Source of the DNA: Trichobilharzia regenti
Taxonomy: Eukaryota > Platyhelminthes > Trematoda > Strigeidida > Schistosomatidae
Direction: 5' to 3'
NCBI GenBank assembly: GCA_944472135.2
Contig: OX235263.1
Coordinates: 22,559,379-22,623,378, forward strand
Length of the DNA stretch: 64,000 bases
Position 1 is the first letter of the stretch. Every line of letters begins with the position of its first letter. The position numbers were made by a program, and so were the translations under genes. The notes below the pieces were generated by a model, which saw nothing but the letters and a program-made list of their open reading frames with translations, made no database searches and was not told where the DNA came from. Positions 12,895-22,650 of the stretch are shown one piece after another.

Positions 12895-13079
12895 AAGGAC
12901 ATCTCTTGCTTTTAAAATCTTAGTCCGATCATATGTGTGATGAAACAGTCATCAAAATATGATAAACAAAATTGCATGAACTGCGATCAGAATTTAACCT
13001 CAGACTTACAAATGTTAAAATAAGGTAGTTAGAGCGAGCAACCGTTTTTAATATTATTATTATCATTATTTTAATATTT
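11873..13079. other. AT-rich DNA with a (TA)n tract at 12851-12894
   Basis: Apart from the TA tract, with short interruptions, no element or coding signal was recognised. The 63-codon frame at 12542-12733 has no family features. Confidence 0.5.
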
Positions 13080-13695
13080 TGTTATTATTCTGGTTGACAG
13101 GCACATGGAATCATGGGAAAAATGGGCTAAATCCATTTTATCTAACTCACAACACTCTCTTCATTCACAACTCTCCCCTTGTATCTGTTAAGGCAAAACC
13201 AGAAGCCTGTGTAGAAAACTATATGCTCGCATCAGGAAGTACAAAAACTCAGTCATGCCCTACTTAGCTCGTGTTCTGTGCGATAAAGAAAGCATAAGGC
13301 GTGAAACCTTTAACTTATTAAATAGTCAGTAGAACAACTGGATCTCGTCTTTCCAACTCATATCGCTTATAGGTACAACGTTTTTCTTTCTTTCTTTTCC
13401 TTTTCTCTCTCTCTTTTTTTCTGTTATATGCAGCCTTGTTTATTTCTTCTGCTTACGCCAGTAAATATGCTAGAACCTACTTTTCTAACACCTTCAAACA
13501 CTCTGTTTAATTTTGGCTTTGCTACCGACATGCTAATATATTGTTGTCGAAACTAACTGAGATTGCCCTTAATCTATGTAGAATTTTATTTTATTGTTAA
13601 TTTACTAACTGGATGCAATACTGTCTGTAGTAAAATGCTGAGAATTCCATTCTGTATCACAAGTACTGTTTTGGAATAAAGCTATTATCATTATC
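13080..13695 (+). mobile_element. CR1-like LINE, C-terminal codons and 3' UTR
   Basis: This is the + strand counterpart of the 3' part of the 51.3-53.15 kb copy. It carries the codons around WAKSILSDSQHP (about 13115-13165), the end of the ORF, a pyrimidine-rich 3' UTR (13381-13430) and the terminal block with TTTGGAATAAAGC followed by ATTATC repeats at 13670-13700. The AATAAA at the end could act as a polyadenylation-like signal. It is 5'-truncated and lacks the reverse transcriptase. Confidence 0.8.
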
Positions 13696-13994
13696 ATTAA
13701 CAAATTTTTCTTGAGGCTCTACAATTATAAATCCACAAATTTAAGCATACAATACAAGCATACATACAAGCATGTATGTACAGTCTCTACTTCAAACTGT
13801 ATCTACAAAATCAGTCTTAATGACTGCTTCATATTTATTTCACTTAACTCTAATACAAAGTTATTATTATTAAAGGTGATGGAAGCACTTTGCATTAAAC
13901 ACATACATCTTAAACTGTATGAACAAATATCAATAGACTTGGACCTTTGCCTTGTCCATCATCTCGCGAAATATGTCTTCGATTCGCCTTATTC

Positions 13995-14275
13995 AAATTT
14001 ATCAACGCCTGTTTTCTCTCAATACTCAAGATCAGATGGCTGACCAAAGAAGATCAGCAATAGAAATCTTTGGGAACCAAATGTGTAACAATTATGCGAA
14101 AGAAATGCAGGTGGACTGGCTTGCCATACTCTGAGAAAACAAACCATCAAATGAGTGACATCACACACCAGGCCATCGCTCTAGTGGAACCCGAATGGGA
14201 AGCGGCGAGTTAATTAGTCGTCAGTGTCACGGTGGGGTGATATGGAGGAGGTCATGTGAAGAGGAGGATGCCTCT
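13995..14275 (+). mobile_element. RTE-like family A LINE, short 3' fragment
   Basis: It starts in the segment for [10 protein letters not shown] (about 14010-14035) and ends in the WRRSCEE segment at about 14270, without the family tail. It covers less than 300 bases of the family. Confidence 0.7.
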
Positions 14276-14563
14276 TAGCACTGTACTGAATAACCAAGAA
14301 GCTATTCAGAAAGTGATCAACACAGATAAAGTCAACTAAATATAGTGAATGGAACCTAATTATCAGAGAGCTGAAACACAGGAGATATTAAGGTGATTAT
14401 TTCAAAGGATCTTGAATTGACCCCCTTTGTTCATGTCACTCAAACACGAAGATTTCAAAGAAAAACTAAATATTCAAGTGTTGGTTTGTAGGGATTTGAT
14501 TGATTGGTTACAGGATTTCATCATGAGCTGACATTAGTTAGAGAACCATTGGAAAACCTTGGA

Positions 14564-14609
14564 GTACTGGACAGCTGTTTCGTCCTAGTTTGGGACTCTT
14601 CAGCAGTAC
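14564..14609 (-). ncRNA. Hammerhead ribozyme, type I, intact core
   Basis: On the - strand: stem I GTACTG pairs with CAGTAC; core CTGAAGA fits CUGANGA; stem II GTCC pairs with GGAC around loop CAAACTA; then GAAA; then a very short stem III (ACA/UGU); then the cleavage triplet GUC. All catalytic-core bases are present. Hammerheads of this layout are known from the SM-alpha SINE of schistosomes. The minimal stem III would make folding dependent on stem I and II. Confidence 0.8.
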
Positions 14610-14838
14610 GCACCCACCGGGATTCGAACCCAGGACCTTCCGGTTACAAGGCGAGCTCGTATACCATTAAGCCACTGGGACCCGATCCAATGGTCCTTGA
14701 ATTCTAACTTCTGCCAATTCACGACATAGCGCGACAGAAGTTAGAATTCAAGGACTGTTGGATCGGGTCTCAGTGGCTTAATGGTATACGAGCTCGCCTT
14801 GTAACCGGAAGGTCCTGGGTTCGAATCCCGGTGGGTGC

Positions 14839-14884
14839 GTACTGCTGAAGAGTCCCAAACTAGGACGAAACAGCTGTCCAGTAC
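14839..14884 (+). ncRNA. Hammerhead ribozyme, type I, intact core
   Basis: This is the mirror-image partner of the ribozyme at 14564-14609. Stem I is GTACTG (14839-14844) with CAGTAC (14879-14884), core CTGAAGA, stem II GTCC/GGAC, GAAA and cleavage triplet GTC. A transcript through the whole dimer would fold arm on arm, so cleavage might be masked in a dimer transcript. Confidence 0.8.
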
Positions 14885-14964
14885 TCCCAGGTTTTCCAAT
14901 GGTTCTCTAACTAATGTCAGCTCATGATGAAATCCTGAAAAACCAAATTTGTTGTCAAAAAAAA

Positions 14965-15625
14965 CAGAATTAGAGATGAATATATAGAAGACAGAGGTGA
15001 TGAAAATAACCAACCAGCAGCAAAACAACCAGCGTCAGTCAATATCGCTTCCAGCCAGGCGGCATCATTTCATCTACAGGAGATGGAATGGATGAGATTG
15101 TCAAATTCAGAGTCAGAAAAACAACTCACATCTTCCTCACTATGAATTCAACTTGGAAATCTTCCACACTGAGGCATAAACAACAAGATTCAGATTTCAA
15201 ACACCAGTTATAAGTCAGTTATACTGTATGGGTCAGAGACTCGGCGCATGTGTGATGAAAAGCCTTACAACAGGCTTCAGAAGTTTATCAACAGCTGCCG
15301 ACACCACACACTGAAGATAAGATGCCAAGGCAGAAAGAATTAGCAGAAAGAAATTCGTTTGATGAACCACTCAAGAACCTATTGCTCAAGAAATATACTG
15401 TAAGAAATGGAGATGGATTGGACACACACCGAGAAGGCCGCTGGGTGGCATTGTAAACATGGGACTAGAGAGGAACCAGAATGGGAATTGAAAAGTTGGA
15501 CGCTGATTAAAGGACGATATGGAGAAGATCGTGTTAAGCGGGAAGATGATGAGAGTTTATGAGCAGCAGCTATGAAGCCACCTAAAGAGGACTTCAGAAG
15601 ACAAGATGAAAGTAAATTTTCTTTT
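14965..15625 (+). mobile_element. RTE-like family A LINE, decayed 3' part
   Basis: Starting in the EVMKITNQQQ segment (about 14998-15025), it follows the family order through a YGSETRRM-like stretch (about 15225-15245) and a KWRWIGHT segment (about 15405-15430), ending near 15625 without a clear tail. The frames are broken. Confidence 0.65.
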
Positions 15626-15743
15626 CAAGCCATTTATTCCATTCAGAATTCAAGGGAATCATAACAATATGCATACATACACGGGATTTATTCGGGCAAA
15701 TCGCTTTAGTAACGAGTGGCATTTATCATATTCTACTGAATAG

Positions 15744-15975
15744 TGCGTCGGTGGTATAGCGGTTAGTACGCTCACCGACCATGCATATGGTCCGGGGTTC
15801 GATGCCCGGTCGGCGCACTCCTTTACCTCACTGAGCCAGAAATAACGCTGGTAAAGAGGAAAGGTTGGGCGTGAGGCTAGCAACCCCATCCTGTAAAAAT
15901 TAAATACTGCTAGAGAAACTTCAAGCCACTAGCTTGGAGCCCTATGTTCCACTGGGAACGTGAAGGAAAAAAAAC
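15744..15975 (+). mobile_element. Gly-headed SINE, body type 2
   Basis: The head is the Gly-type tRNA-like sequence (GTCGGTGGTATAGCGGTTAG, B box GGTTCGATGCC). The body differs from type 1: it contains CTTTACCTCACTGAGCC, then GAGGCTAGCAACCCCATC, and ends with AGCCCTATGTTCCACTGG and GTGAAGGAAAAAAAA. That last block matches the 3' tail of family A LINEs. GAATAG at both ends may be a 6-bp target-site duplication, which is weak evidence. Confidence 0.85.
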
Positions 15976-16905
15976 GAATAGGGCACTAAGACTCTTATGA
16001 ATGAACGACTAGACTGAGCATCAGTACAAATAAACCCTTCCAATATGTTCAGAAGAAGCTTATAAAGTACTTCATTTTACTCTAACATTGAGTCAGTATG
16101 TAGTTTATGAAAATTCATAGCACAGCTTCAATTTCATTCCATTCAATTTCACTCTAATAAGGAAAAAATTCATTTCTTAATTTGGTACTTGCGTGACATT
16201 GCCAATCATTAAAATTATTATTATTATTATCACAGGTAGTTGAACGTTGAGCCGAAATTCACTACTTCTCTATTCCAGTTTAAACTCCATACATTCCATT
16301 TTGTAAGCAGAATTATGTTATCGTCTTGTTGACATTTTTGTAATATTCAAAAATAGTTCAATGGAACATCAATAGCGGTAATTTCTTAAATATATGGATA
16401 CAAATACATATATTTCTTACTTGACGTGTACCTTAAAATTATGTGACATTTTTTGTTATTCACAACTACGATAAATTCACTGGCGGCAAATTCAGTTTTT
16501 GATGCCATTAAAAGGAGATTTTCAATGAAAATGTCATAGTGCATGGCAGAGAAGTAGAAAAACAAGAGTGGAAAGCGGTATTGTTTGTTGTTTGTTTAGT
16601 ATTTAGGTTTTATTTTGAAAGAGAATATTCCACGCTAGAGGATGTTTTCGCCGTCGATTATGAATGCCATAAGATTGAAAAAGTATTTTCTTACCTTTGA
16701 ACTTGAAAAAAATGCATTATATGGTCGTTTTAATTAGTAATCAAGGAGTTTAAAATCCAAGGAAATGCGAAGAAGTATATACCTTGGGCTTTAAAGGTCG
16801 ATTTTCATTTATTTCTAGTTGGGTGTCCAAAAATGCACATAAAGTGTACTGATGGCTAGAGATCTTCTACATCAACTGATGTGAACGTTATCAAACTCCA
16901 AGCAT
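15976..16905. other. AT-rich DNA without a recognised feature
   Basis: No family-like frame, tRNA-like box or known element end was seen. A short ATT run lies at about 16215-16230. Confidence 0.45.
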
Positions 16906-16908
16906 ATA

Positions 16909-16985
16909 ACTCAGTGGACTTGTAGCTCATTGGTCTGAGCATTTGACTCCCCACAGATAGGTCATGGGTTCGAACCCTACTCCAT
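16909..16985 (+). tRNA. tRNA-Cys-like pseudogene or SINE head
   Basis: The segment has TAGCTCATTGG (A-box-like) at about 16924, GAGCATTTGACT, and the B box GGGTTCGAACCC at about 16967-16978. The wording is close to animal cysteine tRNA, but the anticodon loop is altered and the acceptor ends do not pair well. I read it as a decayed tRNA or the head of another tRNA-derived repeat, not a working tRNA gene. Confidence 0.4.
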
Positions 16986-17504
16986 ACAACCCAAGGTAGT
17001 GTAACTATTCATCACATAGTAGATTTTATTCATTCCTAACTGTTTGAAATTGGAAGTGCTAATTGAGTAACATTGATTTTGACTGATATAAGTGAGTGAC
17101 AAGTTGCATAACCAGTGATGAAGATATTTACTTTCAAAACGGTAGGTAGTTATCAAAGCATTTTTAAATCAGATTACTTTAAGAGCACCCTTAGCTTCTG
17201 TAAATTCATGGTTAAGAAGTGGTTTACCTCTAAATAAAATGAAGTCTAATTATAAATACAATATGCTTTTCCCTAAACAATATTCACTATTTACAAGTAA
17301 ATTTAAAGTTTACATGGTTCTAGGTGGTTTCCTTTAGACACTAAACTATTCAGATCACAGATTGTGATCTACCTGATACAATAAGTAGTAATCAAGAGAA
17401 CAAGCATAACTGTGTTAAGATGGACTGACTATCTTTGTTAGCCATGTGGTCATGCACGATGCATGCATCGACATAATAACCTGACTAGACAATTCAGGAT
17501 TTTT
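16986..17504. other. AT-rich DNA without a recognised feature
   Basis: No feature recognised. The first 80 bases after the tRNA-like block could be the body of an unknown SINE. Confidence 0.4.
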
Positions 17505-17710
17505 TAGAGGATTTCATCACGAGCTGACCATTAAGCCACTGGGACCCAATCCAATGGCACATGAATTCTAACTTCTGCCAACTAACGACATAGCGAAACC
17601 GCTAGCCAGTGTCTTCGGCGAGTATTTATCCTCACACCCAACCGGCTGCACCCTACTGGTCACAACTTCCCACTAGGACCCCAGGTAACTACCTACCTGG
17701 GGTAGGTAGT
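17505..17710 (-). mobile_element. SM-alpha-like SINE, deleted, with strong hairpins at its 5' end
   Basis: Read on the - strand: the 5' leader (GCCGAAGACACTGGCTAGCGG region), the start of the tRNA-like head, then a jump straight to the tail GGTCAGCTCGTGATGAAATCC. The ribozyme and most of the head are deleted. At its 5' end are two overlapping perfect hairpins: CCCCAGGTA/TACCTGGGG (17679-17702) and ACTACCTACC/GGTAGGTAGT (17688-17710). They exclude each other. Confidence 0.65.
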
Positions 17711-20650
17711 ATCTTTAAGGTATTGCACTCAGCAAGATATTGATTATCTGTTTATGGCATAGATTTTTGTTGATGTGCAAACGATACATCCTCTGCATTG
17801 TGCAGAAATAAACGTTGTTGCTGTTGTCGCAATTAAATGTGACTTCTGTGACTACCTCAGTGTGCGGAGTATTTCCCAGGTGTCATTTCTGAAGGCGCAT
17901 AGTAGTCAAGATAGACCACAACCAATAAAAACAGTACCTTTCCATCATAACCAAACTCATTCACTCATACACTACTGACTGATTGAGATGAGTAGTATTT
18001 TCTAGCCAGACCAAAGTGTGTGTATATTGCCAATTGTTCTACAGGTTGTGGATCTGATTTGTGGTATTACTAGTTCGACCAAGTAGCTAGCCAGAAATCA
18101 CTTGGTCTGAACGGATTCAGCTCTCTCTCTCTCTATCTCTCTCTTCCTCTCAGCTGAGTTCAACCGGATTCCCTGACAATGAGCTTGGCTTCAAACGAGC
18201 AAAACGGAAGTCCCGCGTTCAGATCGTTTTGATCTGGCCAGCTGCGAGGCACTACTGGTTTATATGATTGGTGCGCAACTACTCATTTCAATTAATCACT
18301 AGTATATGGTTTGATTAAGTTCATCGGTTTGTCAATCTTGTTTCTTTATTGTCTATTATAGATTTTATCCGCTATATAGCAGGAGGAAACGTTTTTATAC
18401 ATCTGTCGTTTCACTAAACAGAATACCTTCACTTTGTTTCATTATCCACAGCAAAGGTGGAAAGAACTAGCAAAACTTTAGGGAAATAAATAAGCAGGGA
18501 ACCATTTCCTTCATCTCTCTCTTTGGAAAAGCGGTGACTGTTTGATATGCGTGTTGCTGCTCCTCACTTATAAACTGATAGGCTCAAGTGAATGATGTTT
18601 CCTACATTTTTCCTTTCACTTTGATGCTTAACGCTTCAAAAGTCTTAATTGTCTTTTTGAGCCAACTTTTTCTGAGTACTAAATGATTGATAATTTTTCG
18701 CTTTTGTAACATAAAACAAAGGATATTTTTAAAATGTTTTTTTCATCACAAACATTCCCTTATTCTGTGTTGTTGTGGAGAGTAAAAGAGGTGGAACAAA
18801 AAGAAAGAAGGCCAAATTGATAGAAGCTACTATAATGACTGTGAAAAGTTTCAAATCATTCAAGAGTTTGAATAATGAAGAAGGAAAACTATTTATAAAA
18901 TAACTAAAAGTCGAAAGAGTGGTTAAATGAAATCATTGTCAGTAAAGTCGTGAATGATAGAAATAATGTCATATAAAGGAATGAAATACAATATTTATAA
19001 AATAGAAATAGCATCGAAATAGGATATTTCCTATTCCGCATCCCTAAGGCAATGTAACGAACGATTATTAACATTCAGTAGCAGTAGAATAATAATATTT
19101 AACAAAGTTCATCTTCTCAGCTAAATGACTAAAAGAATTTCTAAACTTCAAGTGCCAAATTAATTCCTCGAAAGCTGACGATTGTTTGGCGGGTGAAACT
19201 CCCAACCAAACAGCCAGGTAAAGATGGAGATACAAGAATTTGAGTCACCAGCGACCATCTCGTAGATACTAATTTAAATCTCAGTTTCCAATCAATAACA
19301 TTGAATTACTATTCTGGTGAGAGTTGTCTGCAAGCTTAAATTGTGGACAACAACTAACCTCAGTGTTTATGTCCCCAACTGGGGTCATGAGAAAAAACTA
19401 GAACACGACCTAATCTTGAGGAACTCAACAACTAATCACAGCAGACATAACGAGTGCAAATACGATTGACAGATATATCACCGGACTGTCTAAGAAACGG
19501 CGACAGCAGGAAAACAACCAGTCAGTAGACGTCGCTTCTCCGCTAACAATAATGAATAATAATGTACATAAAAATCTATAAGTATTTGTTGATTTTCTCA
19601 ATAAACGACCTGTTGCCTTGCTCTTGTCGTCCGTTACACCATTTTACCGACCACTAGACTGCCTAAAACTGCTGGCCGTCGTGGCGTCACACGTATCTAA
19701 TTCTGAGATCGAAAGATGCACTTCCGAACAACGAAGATATTGTTTTCTTTTTCATGAAGTGATTGTATATTTAGACACCAATCTCCGTAGTTTGAACGTT
19801 TACTGCAGATGCTATGCGTAGTAGCTTCCTCAATGTTCACCATTTTCCAGTCGGATGAAAATTCAAACAGGTAGCCAACCAAAAACATGTCGCTGTAGAG
19901 TTAATAATGCTCTGGTTGACTTTGCACAGTTGATGCATTGCAACTTCTAGGTGAAGTCATATAGATGATGCAGCTTAGTGGCTGGAGACGTTATCATATT
20001 TGGTTCATAAAAGAAACCAGTGGCGAACATGCTCCAGCATTCTTCCTTCTTCAATTTTCAAAAAGAAATAGAAAATATCAATGTATCGTTTACAAATATG
20101 CTTAATTATTTGATTACTTTCACCCAACTGTTTTATTTTTCATTTCCTTGTACTATTGCTACATTAATTTATGAGATGTACCCGAAAGCAAAAGTACAGT
20201 ACCTACTTTGAGTTCTAAATAAATGAATACATAATCGAATTCAATCAGTGTAAAGTGCTAATCCATCCGATTGATACCCATATGCACTCACTAGAGATAT
20301 CTAAATGCTTTGTCGCGAATATTTTTGCTCACACAGACTTTATAGCTCTTGTCCTTTGATGATGAAAACTTCAGCTCTATAGCAGGGTCAATCTACTTAA
20401 AATAATAAAATTTTTGATCATTTTATCTCTAAACATGATTTTCTGGAAAAAGTTTAACCCGTCATACATTCACCTTAAGTGTGAACATTTTCCAGTTACG
20501 AAGTAGCTTTACATATAAGTGTCGTATTTTACTGGCATTTTCTTACTACCAGGATTTTTCTTCTTTACCACCGTACGACCTTCTTGAGGATACGTCTAAT
20601 GCAAAGAAACAACTAACAAGGTCAGTGCTTCTTAGACGTTTTTCAAAGTA
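17711..20650. other. Long unassigned stretch
   Basis: Nearly 3 kb without a recognised element. It contains a CT-rich tract at 18121-18155 and a locally less AT-rich part at 18040-18260. There are also blocks near 19140-19700 that read like ancient repeat DNA but match nothing else here. Frames are at most 67 codons and show no family motif. Host intron or intergenic DNA, or an old LTR element, are all possible. Confidence 0.4.
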
Positions 20651-20658
20651 TAGGTTAT

Positions 20659-21001
20659 TCAAGTATTGGTTTGCAGGGATTTGACTGATTGGTAACAGGA
20701 TTTCATCATGAGCTGACATTGGTTAGAGAACCATTAGAAAACCTGGGAGTACTGGACAGCTGTTTCGTCCTAGTTTGTGACTCTTCATAAGTGAGCAGAA
20801 GTTAGAATTCATGAACCATTGGATCGGGCCCCAGTGGCCTACGAACTCTCCTTTAATCGGAAGGTCCTGAGTTCAAACCCCAGTGGATGCGTATTGCTGA
20901 AGAGTCCCAAACTAGGCTGACGAAACAGCTGTCCAGTACTCCCAGGTTTTCCAATGGTTATCTAACCAATGTCAGCTCATGATGAAATCCTGTAACTAAT
21001 G
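20659..21001. mobile_element. Head-to-head dimer of hammerhead SINEs, left arm short
   Basis: The - strand arm (20659-20787) holds the tail and most of the ribozyme, and the + strand arm (20796-21000) holds head, ribozyme and tail. TAGGTTAT occurs at 20651-20658 and 21002-21009 directly outside the pair, an 8-bp candidate target-site duplication. The tRNA-like head in the right arm has lost a few bases. Confidence 0.8.
20891..20939 (+). ncRNA. Hammerhead ribozyme, core intact, stem II altered
   Basis: Stem I GTATTG pairs with CAGTAC using one G-U pair. The core CTGAAGA, GAAA and triplet GTC are present. Stem II is reduced to GTC/GAC because a few bases were inserted before GACGAAA. Activity is possible but weaker. 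Confidence 0.6.
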
Positions 21002-21114
21002 TAGGTTATGTTTGTACATTGAACAATGTTACATTCATACAATATAAAAAAGGTGGTTTGATTATTTTCTGGTGTAAATGTTCACGCCACTAAATAATTG
21101 TTAGTGTATCGATT

Positions 21115-21330
21115 ATTCAAAGGTAGTCTGATAATCGACCACGCGCGTGGTCCTAGGCTCTATCCCTTGTCAACGCACCTCTAGATCCTTTTAAGCCATA
21201 AGTCAGCCCAGTAAAGAAGGAGGATTGGGTAAGAGTCTATCAAACACATCGTCTAAAGTAAAAACCACTGCCACTGAAACGTCAAAACTCGAGCTTGAAG
21301 CCTAATGTCCCACTCAGAAGGCGAAAGAAT
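21115..21330 (+). mobile_element. Gly-headed SINE, body type 2, decayed
   Basis: The head is worn, but GACCACGCGCGTGGTCC (about 21138-21154) matches the head centre. The body follows in order: GCCATAAGTCAGCCCAGTAAAG, GAGGATTGGG, and the tail GCTTGAAGCCTAATGTCCCACT at about 21293-21314. It ends with an A-rich stretch. Confidence 0.6.
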
Positions 21331-21956
21331 AAAACAATTTTGAAAAATTAAATGTCTAACAGATATGCTCATTTTGATGTATCCGAGTAAATTTTCTATT
21401 GTGATATTACGAAACAGTCTCTAAAGTTTATTTCTAAACCCAAATAAGTCGTCTTTGTGTACAGGAAGATTGGCATTCTTGGTTAACTTAAGCGTTGAGA
21501 AAGTCATTATTATAATATTTGGAAAGGGCATTGTCGTACTTCAAACAAATAAGCTAAAAATTAAACACTGGATTCCCTCTATGTGGTCTGATAAAAAAAT
21601 CAGCAGCTCTCGTTCTGATCCCCAGTGGTATTCTGGGTGTACATTGACAAAGAATCTTGAATGAAACTCAGGCATCTCTTTGATACTCTTTATTCTTAAC
21701 AGATTTTAGCTGCACTCAGTATTGAATGAAGGTCTTTTTGAATTGATGGAATCTGCCATAAATCATATCATAAAGTAATTTACAATCAATTTAAAACAAA
21801 TTTTAAAATTACATCGAATTTCAGTAATTCAATGCCTATCGGCGTCACTCGCTAGCATCTGTCTTCATATCCTCATAGGTGAGTATATATGTATATATAT
21901 ATAAACACATATTGCCTGGTGACACTGGCTGAAGGAAGCACCATATATCGCCAAAT
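21331..21956. other. AT-rich DNA, short (TA)n at 21884-21902
   Basis: No recognised element apart from the TA tract. Confidence 0.45.
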
Positions 21957-22145
21957 AGTAGAAGTTAGAATTGAATCACTGTTGGATTAGATCCAAGTGG
22001 AAAGTCCTGGATTCTGTCCCTGGCGGGGTCATGGGCAAGTTCTATCGACGAGTCCTAAACTGAGACGAAACGGTTGTTCAGTATCCCCTGGATTTCACTG
22101 GTCCTTTAAATGAGACCAGTTTCTGATCAAACTTAAAATCCATGC
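21957..22145 (+). mobile_element. SM-alpha-like hammerhead SINE, decayed
   Basis: The order is leader (AGAAGTTAGAATT), a shortened tRNA-like head, a ribozyme-like block near 22045-22090 and the tail. The core reads TCGACGA instead of CTGANGA, so it is predicted inactive, although GACGAAAC is kept. Confidence 0.65.
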
Positions 22146-22309
22146 AATCTATGAAAACTAATACTTGAACAGAATGAAAATATGTGGGACCATATGCATT
22201 GAAGACCTAATCACATATTACACACTTAAATTCTAACATACGATGAAATGAATATGTCAGGTGGTACCTATATAAGGCTGTTAAACAAATGAATAGACGG
22301 GTTACAAGA

Positions 22310-22650
22310 TTTCATCATCTCATTAGAATCCGAGGTAACTAACTACCTGAATAGGGCCAGTTGCTAGTGAGTATGTCAGTGATTTTAAAGTACTGGCCAG
22401 CGGTTAAGCTATATCGTGAACTAGCAGCAGTTGGAACTCATGGGCCATTGGATCGGTTCTCAGTGGCCTATTGGTCTAAGAATTCGCCTTGTAACCAGAA
22501 GGTCCTAGGTTTGAACCCGGTGAGGGATGTGTACTTCTGAAGAATCACAAGTACCAAATAAAACAGCCTTCCAGTGCTCCAACGCTGGCTTTTAAATGGT
22601 CTTCTAACCGATGTCAGCTAATGATGAAATCCTGTGACCAACCAATCAAA
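22310..22650 (+). mobile_element. SM-alpha-like hammerhead SINE with 5' leader
   Basis: This has one of the longer 5' leaders (22320-22430, with GAGGTAACTAACTACCTG). The head carries TGGCCTATTGGTCTAAG and a B box near 22510-22520, then a ribozyme block in which CTGAAGA is kept but GAAAC is lost. The tail ends in ATGATGAAATCCTGTGACC. A - strand tail fragment (GGTTACAAGATTTCATCATC) sits just before it at 22299-22320, which hints at another inverted pair. Confidence 0.7.

Larger units (their letters stand above)
14472..14936. mobile_element. Head-to-head dimer of hammerhead SINEs
   Basis: A - strand monomer (14472-14713) faces a + strand monomer (14735-14936). The arms 14511-14713 and 14735-14937 are each 203 bases and differ at only a few positions; the spacer is 21 bases. 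Each arm holds the tRNA-like head (B box GGTTCGAATCC) and an intact hammerhead core. GAAAAACTAAAT (14460-14471) and GAAAAACCAAAT (14937-14948) flank the pair with 11 of 12 matches, which fits a target-site duplication of the whole dimer. The left end carries the full SINE 3' terminus (TTCAAGTGTTGGTTTG); the right end stops about 30 bases earlier. Confidence 0.85.

Noticed and set aside
14504..15028. Frames of 67-95 codons with the phrase THRDSNPGPSGYKASSYTIKPL
   Set aside because: This is the antisense reading of the tRNA-like head and ribozyme of the hammerhead SINE and recurs wherever the SINE lies in that orientation (also 38448 and 47680).
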